Assembly (NCBI GenBank): GCA_011176685.1
Contig: DUED01000015.1
Coordinates: 1 to 51,852 of the forward strand
Reading direction: 5' to 3'
DNA length: 51,852 nucleotides
Source of the DNA: Anaerolineae bacterium
GTDB taxonomy: Bacteria > Chloroflexota > Anaerolineae > Anaerolineales > Anaerolineaceae
Position numbers and translations under genes: made by a program. How positions within the stretch are numbered: position 1 is the first letter of the stretch; each line of letters starts with the position of its first letter. Of this stretch, positions 45,906 to 51,852 are shown one piece after another. The notes under the pieces are model-generated. The model was not told where the DNA came from. It saw only the letters and a program-made list of their open reading frames with translations, and made no database searches.

Positions 45906-46583
45906 TTACATCACAAGCGTTCTAAAAACAACTAACAACACAGCCAGGCAGCCCATCAGGGAGACCACCAGCCATGGCCTTTTACTCACTTCCCCGATTA
46001 GACTGGTACCGAAAACTGTGTCAGCGAACTGATAACGCGGCACAGTGAACCAGGCGAAGACCAATCCGGATGCAAGCCCGCCGAAATGCCCCCAGTTGTC
46101 AATCCCAGGAGATAAACCAAGGATAATATTGATGAGTAAAATAACAGCAATGTTTGTAAGCAAGGGGCGTGCACGTGCACCGTAAACCCTGCGGTTGCGG
46201 TAGATGAAAACTGCCTGGGCGGCAATCAGTCCAAAGATAGCCGTGGAAGCACCCACTGATGCCGAGGAAGTGAACCAGTAGGATGCGATGAACCCGTAGC
46301 AGCCTGCCATCATGTAAAGAGCCAGGAACAGCCAGCGGCCGTATTTCCTCTCGATCGCTGGTCCAAGCACATACAGCGCATACATGTTCAAGCCGAGATG
46401 CAGCAGGGAACCATGCAGGAAGATGGGCGTGATAAGCCGCCAATACTCCCCTTGCGCGATTAGATCATTGATCTTACCACCCAGAAACAAGAGCACATCA
46501 TAACCTAGCAGATATTGGCTGCCCAGTTGCAGCAGATAGATTAGCGTTGAAAAAGCAATTAAAAGAAAAGTGATGATAGGCAC
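45906..46583 (-). CDS. Rhomboid-family intramembrane serine protease
   Basis: This is a 225-residue rhomboid with six to seven membrane helices. The catalytic Ser is in SSASVGASTAIFGLIAA (GASTAIFG, about 112-119) and the partner His is in DNWGHFGGLASGL (about 165). HGSLLHLGLNMYALYVLGPAIER is the typical segment with the His and Asn near the active site. It cuts membrane-anchored proteins within or close to the lipid bilayer; targets are unknown. The start is GTG with GGAG 6 bases upstream, which is well placed. Confidence 0.9.
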   Translation of the reverse strand: MPIITFLLIAFSTLIYLLQLGSQYLLGYDVLLFLGGKINDLIAQGEYWRLITPIFLHGSLLHLGLNMYALYVLGPAIERKYGRWLFLALYMMAGCYGFIASYWFTSSASVGASTAIFGLIAAQAVFIYRNRRVYGARARPLLTNIAVILLINIILGLSPGIDNWGHFGGLASGLVFAWFTVPRYQFADTVFGTSLIGEVSKRPWLVVSLMGCLAVLLVVFRTLVM

Positions 46584-46847
46584 ATGTTCTCCTATATTTT
46601 ATTATTGCTGATTATAAACAATCAAATTAAAGTACGGGAATAAATTGTATCTCAAGCATAATCACATAATTAGCGAAACTGTTCATATGATAATATTTAT
46701 ACGATGTATTCGTTAGATTTCGGACTTGTATTTATGATTTTATTATTAATAGGTTTTTTGTAGACGTAATATATATCCAAGCTACTAATATTTATAAAAA
46801 ACCATTTAAAAAATTAAATTTCCACATATCAAGAAAATTGTGAAAAG

Positions 46848-48395
46848 ATGACAGATAATACTAAGTTAAACAAAAGCAATAATACACATTTAAAATTCCT
46901 AAAACCAGTTAATCTTTCAAATTATATGGAAGATTATATAAACATACCTAGAAAAGCACTTAGTGTTTTGCTTATTTTCCCACCTGAAACAAATGCTGTT
47001 CGAGCTTTATACACTTTTGAAGAAAATCCAGATACAAGTATTGGTATTAAACCACCTCTGGGTGTATTGTATCTGGCTTCTTACCTGAACCGTTATTCTC
47101 CTCACCAGGTCAAAGTCCTGGATTGCCAGATTCTTGGTTTAAACGAAGAACAAATTGAGCAGGAAATCAGAAGTTTCAAACCTGATGTTGTGGGAGTGTC
47201 AGCCTGGACAGATTTTTGGTTTGATGCATATCGTTGTATTCAAATCGCTAAAAAAGTTGATAAAGCTATTCATGTTACTGTTGGAGGACCACATGTAGGG
47301 GTTTATCCACAAGAAACATTAGATTACTCTGGATGTGATTCTGTAATTATTGGTGATGGTGAAATCCCCTTGTTCTGGCTGATTAATAGTCTCTCAAATG
47401 ATCAATTACCCTCTCATCTGCCGGGTTTACACACGAAAAAAGGGGGCGTAAAAAAAGGAGCGCTTGAATTCTTTGTTCTTAAAGATCTGGACTTATTGCC
47501 TAACCCAGATCGCACACTTCTCCCTTATAAGAAGTATTATAGTGCTGTTGCAAAATCAAAGTATATTGCAACCATGATTACCAGCCGTGGATGCCCTTAT
47601 CGATGCATATTCTGTAAACTGAACTTTCAAAAGACACTTTCACGCAGCGCAAAAAATATCTTGGATGAAATTGAAGAAATTCTGAAATTGGGAATCGGAG
47701 AAATTGAAGTATATGACGATACATTTACTTGGTCAAAAAAGCGCGTAATAGAAATTTGCCAAGGTATTATCGATCGTGATTATAAATTTATTTGGGCAAT
47801 TAGAGATAGGGTTTCAAATAAAGATGAGGAAATTATCTCCTGGTTAGCACGTGCAGGATGTAAACGCATTCATTTTGGTATTGAATCTGGAAATGCTAAA
47901 ACTCTAAAGATAATTAAAAAAGGAATTACTAAGCAGCAAGCGATAAATGCGGTGAATCTTGCCAAGAAATTCAAAATTGAAGTATTAACATATTTTATGT
48001 TTGGTCTGCCTGGAGAAACAATTGAAGATATGAGAGAATCAATTAGTTTTGCGAAAGATTTATCTCCCGACTACTCCACATTTTCTGTAACTGTCCCATA
48101 TGCAGGAACTGAGATGTACGAAACTGCTTTATCTAACGGGATTATTCCTTATGACTACTGGTTAAACTTTGCAAAAAACCCAAAACCTAAATTTGAAGTA
48201 CCATTTTTTTGGGAGGAACACTTATCGAAAGATGAATTAAGAAATATTCGTGATGAAGCTATCAGATCTTTCTATTTCAGACCCACTTACATCATCAAAC
48301 AATTAGTAAAAACAAGGAATTTTAGAACAGTTTTTAGAAAAGCGAAGATGGCTTGGGGCTTATTAAAAGCCGTATTGATAAAAAAACAGGAATAG
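46848..48395 (+). CDS. Cobalamin-binding radical SAM protein
   Basis: This 515-residue protein is of the B12-binding-domain radical SAM group (BchE/P-methylase-like). The N-terminal region (about 40-200) is a Rossmann-like B12-binding domain (GVLYLASYLNRYSPHQVKVLD, VGVSAWTDFWFD, VTVGGPHVGVYP). The radical SAM domain follows, with the cluster motif SRGCPYRCIFCKLN (CxxxCxxC, about 247-257), GIGEIEVYDDTFTW and HFGIESGN. These enzymes often methylate unreactive carbons or rearrange rings in lipids, antibiotics and sugars. The substrate is unknown. It is the first gene of an AT-rich plus-strand cluster and lies 3 bases before the deacetylase gene. The ribosome-binding site is weak. Confidence 0.9.
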   Translation: MTDNTKLNKSNNTHLKFLKPVNLSNYMEDYINIPRKALSVLLIFPPETNAVRALYTFEENPDTSIGIKPPLGVLYLASYLNRYSPHQVKVLDCQILGLNEEQIEQEIRSFKPDVVGVSAWTDFWFDAYRCIQIAKKVDKAIHVTVGGPHVGVYPQETLDYSGCDSVIIGDGEIPLFWLINSLSNDQLPSHLPGLHTKKGGVKKGALEFFVLKDLDLLPNPDRTLLPYKKYYSAVAKSKYIATMITSRGCPYRCIFCKLNFQKTLSRSAKNILDEIEEILKLGIGEIEVYDDTFTWSKKRVIEICQGIIDRDYKFIWAIRDRVSNKDEEIISWLARAGCKRIHFGIESGNAKTLKIIKKGITKQQAINAVNLAKKFKIEVLTYFMFGLPGETIEDMRESISFAKDLSPDYSTFSVTVPYAGTEMYETALSNGIIPYDYWLNFAKNPKPKFEVPFFWEEHLSKDELRNIRDEAIRSFYFRPTYIIKQLVKTRNFRTVFRKAKMAWGLLKAVLIKKQE

Positions 48396-48398
48396 GGT

Positions 48399-49352
48399 AT
48401 GCAACTACGCGCTGCGATTACTAGCGATATTGATACATTAAATTCTATTTATCATGGTATAGGTTGTCGAAGAGATGGGGGCTACACATATACAGAGTTT
48501 CAAACTGGCATGGAAAATTTTCGTGATTTATTAGAGCCATATGAGATAAAAGCCACGTTATTCATGGTGGGCAATGACTTTAGAGTGAAAAAAAACATCC
48601 AATATATATTAGCTATGAAATCTGAAGGTCACGAAATTGCAAATCATACAAATTCTCATGCCCAAGCCTTCAGATTATTACAATTAGAAGAAAAGGAAGC
48701 GGAAATCGCTGAAATGGAAAAAATTTGTTTGAAAGTCACTGGTGAAAAACCCGTTGGCTTTCGCTGTGCCGGTTGGAATATCAGCAATGATGCTGTCCCG
48801 ATATTGAAGCAACGAGGTTACTTGTATGATTCTTCTGTTCATCCTACATCTATTACACCCTTATTTAAATTTTTACAGTGGCTTACTAATTTGAAAAGAA
48901 CTAGAGAGGAACAAACCACCTTTGGCAACCTTCAAAATATGTTTTCACCAGCAGTACCATATATATGTACAGAAAAAAAACTTGCTAAAAGGGGATTAAA
49001 CGGAATTATTGAATTTCCATTAACTGTTACACCTTTTTTACGCCTTCCATTCTATGCTACGTTTTTGCTTGCAACTGGAATGCGACTTTTTAAAATTTCT
49101 TATCAAATCATAAAGAATTTAGAAAGACCAATAATTTTTTCCTTTCACCTTTCAGATTTTGTAGATTACTTTCACCCAGACTTAATCAATCAGGTTCCCA
49201 CTTCTTCTGATGGCGTCTATGTTCCACAGGCTTTAAGGACCCCTCTGAAGAAAAAGATTGAACTTTTTAGAAAAGCAATAGAATGGATTGCCAAGGATTA
49301 CTCATTTATTACTCTAAAAGAATGGGCTTATGAAATTAGAAAAAATGGTTGA
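48399..49352 (+). CDS. NodB-like polysaccharide deacetylase
   Basis: This is a 317-residue carbohydrate esterase family 4-like protein. Motif 1 is SDIDTLNS, with Asp10 and Asp12 as candidate metal and general-base residues. Motif 2 is NHTNSHAQAF (HTxxH, about 83-87), and motif 3 is GFRCAGWNISND. There is no signal peptide, so it probably acts on a cytoplasmic lipid-linked or nucleotide-linked N-acetyl sugar rather than on mature peptidoglycan. It is translationally close to the radical SAM gene (3-base gap) and may prepare a free amino sugar for the later steps of this cluster. Confidence 0.85.
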   Translation: MQLRAAITSDIDTLNSIYHGIGCRRDGGYTYTEFQTGMENFRDLLEPYEIKATLFMVGNDFRVKKNIQYILAMKSEGHEIANHTNSHAQAFRLLQLEEKEAEIAEMEKICLKVTGEKPVGFRCAGWNISNDAVPILKQRGYLYDSSVHPTSITPLFKFLQWLTNLKRTREEQTTFGNLQNMFSPAVPYICTEKKLAKRGLNGIIEFPLTVTPFLRLPFYATFLLATGMRLFKISYQIIKNLERPIIFSFHLSDFVDYFHPDLINQVPTSSDGVYVPQALRTPLKKKIELFRKAIEWIAKDYSFITLKEWAYEIRKNG

Positions 49353-49560
49353 TGGTTACGAGATTGCAAACATAGTAAGTGGAAGAAGGGTTCTTCCTCA
49401 TGTTCAAGCCACAGGAAATTGGTTTAGTTATTAGAAGAGAGACTCATGCAAATATTGCATTGCAAGCAATAGTTGCCTATCAGAATAATTAATATAAAAT
49501 TTATCGCATAAAAACAAGTAACAAAAAGTCAGATAAATTAGCGAAACATGGTTTATTGAC
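49353..49560 (+). other. 208-base gap with short coding fragments
   Basis: Two short plus-strand frames are visible. One starts at the ATG at 49345, overlapping the deacetylase stop, and codes about 29 residues. The other, 49400-49492, codes 30 residues (GLVIRRETHANIALQAIVAY). Neither resembles a known protein. They may be the remains of a gene lost between the deacetylase and methyltransferase genes, or chance frames. Confidence 0.3.
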
Positions 49561-50403
49561 TTGAGATTAAAGAATAACCAAGAAACTAATTTGAAGCAAA
49601 AAGGCACAAACTTCTGGGACCTTAATCCTTGCGGAGGGCAGTGGGCTTCGTACCAGGAGTTCTTTAACTGGTATCAGCAAACTGAACCCTATATACTTGA
49701 GAGCTTCGATAAATATCGCTGGAAAAATAAAAAGGTACTGGCAGTTGGTTGCGGGCAAGGGTTCATAGCTAATTACCTTGCTGAACAAACTTCTCCAATT
49801 ATCGCTGTGGATATTTCACTCGATTCACTCTTGCGTGCCAAAGCAGGAACTAAAGAATTAGGCAATATGGATAAGATTCAATTCGACCTTAGTAACGCGG
49901 AAAACTTGCCGTTTCGTAACGCGTACTTTGAGGTTGTGGTATGTCTGGGAGTACTACACCATACACCAGATACACTGAAAGGAATTTCCGAAATATTCAG
50001 AACTCAGAGAAAGGGCGGCAGCTCATTTGTGATGCTTTATCGCAGTGGAAACCCCAAATGGCTGGTGGTCAAAACTATTCGCAATATTGCCGGTTTATAT
50101 AAAAAAATCACCGGAAAACCCAGAATTACACAAATCAAAGGAGAGCAAAATGTATGGGATCACAAGGGCACTGCTATAAACGAGCTTTTAGATGTTCCGA
50201 TTATGAAAGCGTTTTCAAACAAACAGGTGAAATTAATGTTTAATAAATTTAAGGTTGTAAAGATAATTAATTGCCAGCCCGGATTTAAAAGATTAAAAGA
50301 TTTCCTATCTTTCTTGAGACCATTTGAGAAAATTTTAGAATGGGTAGATATAAAAGTAAAGAAGAAATGGGGATTTTACCAAGTAATAATTGCTGAAAAG
50401 TGA
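49561..50403 (+). CDS. Class I SAM-dependent methyltransferase
   Basis: This 280-residue methyltransferase has motif I VLAVGCGQGFIANYL (about 58-72), an acidic residue after strand 2 in IIAVDISLDSL, CLGVLHHTPDTLKGISEIF for the strand-4 and helix region, and KGGSSFVMLYRSGNPKWLVV. The C-terminal region is rich in Lys and Phe and may bind a charged lipid or sugar. The start is TTG and no ATG lies near. It is 3 bases before the DegT aminotransferase gene, so the two are probably translated together. Likely roles are methylation of an amino sugar or of a lipid head group in this cluster. Confidence 0.83.
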   Translation: MRLKNNQETNLKQKGTNFWDLNPCGGQWASYQEFFNWYQQTEPYILESFDKYRWKNKKVLAVGCGQGFIANYLAEQTSPIIAVDISLDSLLRAKAGTKELGNMDKIQFDLSNAENLPFRNAYFEVVVCLGVLHHTPDTLKGISEIFRTQRKGGSSFVMLYRSGNPKWLVVKTIRNIAGLYKKITGKPRITQIKGEQNVWDHKGTAINELLDVPIMKAFSNKQVKLMFNKFKVVKIINCQPGFKRLKDFLSFLRPFEKILEWVDIKVKKKWGFYQVIIAEK

Positions 50404-50406
50404 TCA

Positions 50407-51621
50407 ATGATTTCACGTTTGAAACCCAATCTTGGCAAAGAAGAACTTACAGCCCTTTTCAAAGCGGCTAAGAATGCAGTTCAATTATTTGAAGAAGAAT
50501 TTGCGCAAACCTTTAACGTACCTGAAGCAATTGCCTTTCCGTACGGTCGCAGCGCTCTTTGGGCTTTTTTCAAGACTTTAGGTATAAAGAATGCTGAAGT
50601 TGTCCAACCAGCATACACCTGCTCTGTTGTTGCCCATGCCACAGTCTTGAGTGGGAATATTCCCCGCTTCGTGGACATCTCGCTTTATGATTACAACATG
50701 GACCTGGATAAATTTGCAGATGCCATCACAGCCCAAACCCAAGCGGTTATCCCTACCCACTTATTCGGTTACCCGATTAATATTGACCAGGTTGATGAAA
50801 TCGTGCGTGATGCTGAAAAAAAGCTCGGACACAAAATTTGGGTAGTTCAGGATTGCGCTCATTCTTTTGGTGCAGAATGGCAGGGAAGATCAGTGGTCAA
50901 AGCCGGCGATGCGGCATTATTTGGTCTTGGGATAAGTAAATTAATCACCTCAATATTTGGCGGCATGTTAACAATTAATGACCCTGCGCTTGCGAATAAG
51001 ATTCGCAGATGGCGCGATGAGCATTTCAATAAAACCGGCTGGTTGAAAGCCACATTACGGCGCATGTATCTGATTGCAATATATCTGGCTTTCAATGAAA
51101 CTCTGTATGGGCTGGTCTACTGGCTGCAGGAAAAAACGCCCTTACTCAATCGGCTGACCAAAGCATACCATCTGGATGAAAAAATCCACTTCCCGCCGGA
51201 TTACCTGGACCAGATGCTGGCAGTGGAAGCCAGTGTGGGTTTGGCGCAGTTGAAAAAATATCCACAAATTATTAACAAACGCCGGGAATATGCTCATTTT
51301 TACAATGACCGCCTGCAAAAAAAAACCGGATGGAAACTGCCACCCATAGTCAATGGCGCCACTTATTCTCATTATGTCATCCGCGTGCCTGACCGCCAGC
51401 GCATAATGCGAGCTATGGCAAGTAAAGGGGTGCAATTGGGGCAGTTGATAGAATACAGTATGCCCCATAAAATAGCTTACAGTAATTATGCTCATAAAGA
51501 AGAATTTCCGAACTCTTTGAAATGTAGCCGAAGTTTGATTAATATACCGATATCCACAAGTTTATCGTTGAGCAAACGCGAATTTATAGTCAAATACATA
51601 AATGCATATCGTAAAATCTAA
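50407..51621 (+). CDS. DegT/DnrJ/EryC1/StrS-family aminotransferase
   Basis: This 404-residue PLP enzyme of the sugar aminotransferase superfamily opens with IAFPYGRSALWAFFKTLGI and VVQPAYTCSVVAHATVLSGNIPRFVDI. VIPTHLFGYPIN and VVQDCAHSFGAEW (about 155-165) supply the Asp that contacts the pyridine nitrogen. FGLGISKLITSIFGGML has the PLP lysine at about 178. It should aminate a keto sugar nucleotide, using Glu or Gln, to make an amino sugar for a surface glycan. It ends the cluster and is followed by 200 bases of AT-rich sequence before an IS30-type element. GC content is higher than in the radical SAM and deacetylase genes. Confidence 0.88.
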   Translation: MISRLKPNLGKEELTALFKAAKNAVQLFEEEFAQTFNVPEAIAFPYGRSALWAFFKTLGIKNAEVVQPAYTCSVVAHATVLSGNIPRFVDISLYDYNMDLDKFADAITAQTQAVIPTHLFGYPINIDQVDEIVRDAEKKLGHKIWVVQDCAHSFGAEWQGRSVVKAGDAALFGLGISKLITSIFGGMLTINDPALANKIRRWRDEHFNKTGWLKATLRRMYLIAIYLAFNETLYGLVYWLQEKTPLLNRLTKAYHLDEKIHFPPDYLDQMLAVEASVGLAQLKKYPQIINKRREYAHFYNDRLQKKTGWKLPPIVNGATYSHYVIRVPDRQRIMRAMASKGVQLGQLIEYSMPHKIAYSNYAHKEEFPNSLKCSRSLINIPISTSLSLSKREFIVKYINAYRKI

Positions 51622-51761
51622 TAATGGATTATTATTATGTTTTTCAAAAATAAAATTGATTAAAAAATTGTTATTCATAGGTTTGCAAAAACAAAAAAAT
51701 ATAAAATTTTAATGAAATAATATTTATACTTGAATTCAACTAGCAAGTGCAACTTTGAAAG

Positions 51762-51804
51762 CGTTAGAGAGGTAAGCTGCGGTAAGATAAGCGCCTCTCC
51801 AACG
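51762..51804. repeat. Inverted repeat in IS30 leader
   Basis: CGTTAGAGAGG (51762-51772) and CCTCTCCAACG (51794-51804) pair over 11 bases with one mismatch around a 21-base loop. It lies 20 bases before the transposase ATG. It may limit transposase expression from outside promoters or form part of the terminal repeat. Confidence 0.6.
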
Positions 51805-51824
51805 ACTAAATCAAAGGAGCACTC

Positions 51825-51852
51825 ATGGGAACATACACACAGCTTACCCAAA
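51825..51852 (+). CDS. IS30-family transposase, N-terminal fragment
   Basis: Only nine codons are inside the window (MGTYTQLTQ). This opening is typical of IS30-family transposases, whose N-terminal helix-turn-helix begins with a YxxLTxEER-like segment. AAAGGAG lies 6 bases before the ATG, a strong ribosome-binding site. The frame is open to the edge; the rest cannot be judged. Confidence 0.65.

Larger units (their letters stand above)
51741..51852 (+). mobile_element. Start of an IS30-family insertion sequence (cut by window)
   Basis: The leader region holds a hairpin (51762-51804) and leads to a transposase start at 51825. The left edge is not resolved: the segment beginning with TAGCAAGTGCAACTTTGAAA is a candidate terminal repeat, but the other end of the element lies outside the window. 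It is likely an intact copy, unlike the decayed IS30 remnant at 300-490. Confidence 0.55.

Noticed and set aside
51622-51740. A short A/T palindrome after the DegT aminotransferase as a terminator
   Set aside because: The arms are only six A/T bases and the T-run is poor, so it is not distinguishable from AT-rich background.

Overview
The window looks like a chromosomal segment of a bacterium from the Chloroflexota, most likely Anaerolineae. This is an inference, not a demonstration. It rests on a DUF6504-type protein, an F420-type luciferase-family oxidoreductase, an M32 carboxypeptidase, and a surface-glycan locus built from large polytopic GT-C-like proteins and polyprenyl-phosphate glycosyltransferases with no recognisable LPS-core genes. 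I see no rRNA, tRNA or CRISPR array.

Layout. (1) 1-490 is decayed transposase DNA, including a frameshifted IS30-family remnant. (2) 504-27991 is a large glycan and envelope locus, almost entirely on the minus strand. It holds seven large GT-C-like membrane proteins (943, 484, 570, 671, 855, 668 and 656 aa), one smaller membrane protein of unknown role (430 aa), two membrane-anchored GT2 enzymes of the dolichyl-phosphate-mannose-synthase type, four separate SAM methyltransferases, an AsnB-type amidotransferase, a left-handed-beta-helix acetyltransferase, an AglD/UPF0104-like membrane protein and a sugar-nucleotide epimerase. One plus-strand gene inside it encodes a methyltransferase-GT2 fusion. 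A plausible scheme is that GT2 enzymes charge polyprenyl phosphate with sugars, GT-C enzymes transfer them outside the membrane, and methyl, acetyl and amide groups decorate the product. Base composition is patchy: 2460-3335 and 4792-9197 are very AT-rich beside asnB and the GT2 genes. One compositional border falls inside the 943-aa gene at a domain boundary, which suggests repeated recombination.

(3) 28270-46583 looks like ordinary chromosome: an L,D-transpeptidase, an LLM oxidoreductase, carboxypeptidase Taq, a SerA-like dehydrogenase, a TetR-controlled MacAB-like efflux operon, a secreted HExxH protein, an FmdB-type zinc ribbon protein, guanylate kinase, a class V aminotransferase, a CDF metal exporter with an N-D-D-D site, an S9 peptidase, a SixA-like phosphatase, a DUF6504 protein, an internally deleted MFS transporter and a rhomboid protease. 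Three good rho-independent terminators and one near-perfect TetR operator were read by eye.

(4) 46848-51621 is a second, plus-strand sugar or lipid-modification cluster: a cobalamin-type radical SAM enzyme, a polysaccharide deacetylase, a methyltransferase and a DegT/DnrJ/EryC1/StrS aminotransferase. It is followed by (5) the first codons of an apparently intact IS30-family transposase, cut by the window edge. Glycan DNA therefore lies beside insertion-sequence DNA at both ends of the window.
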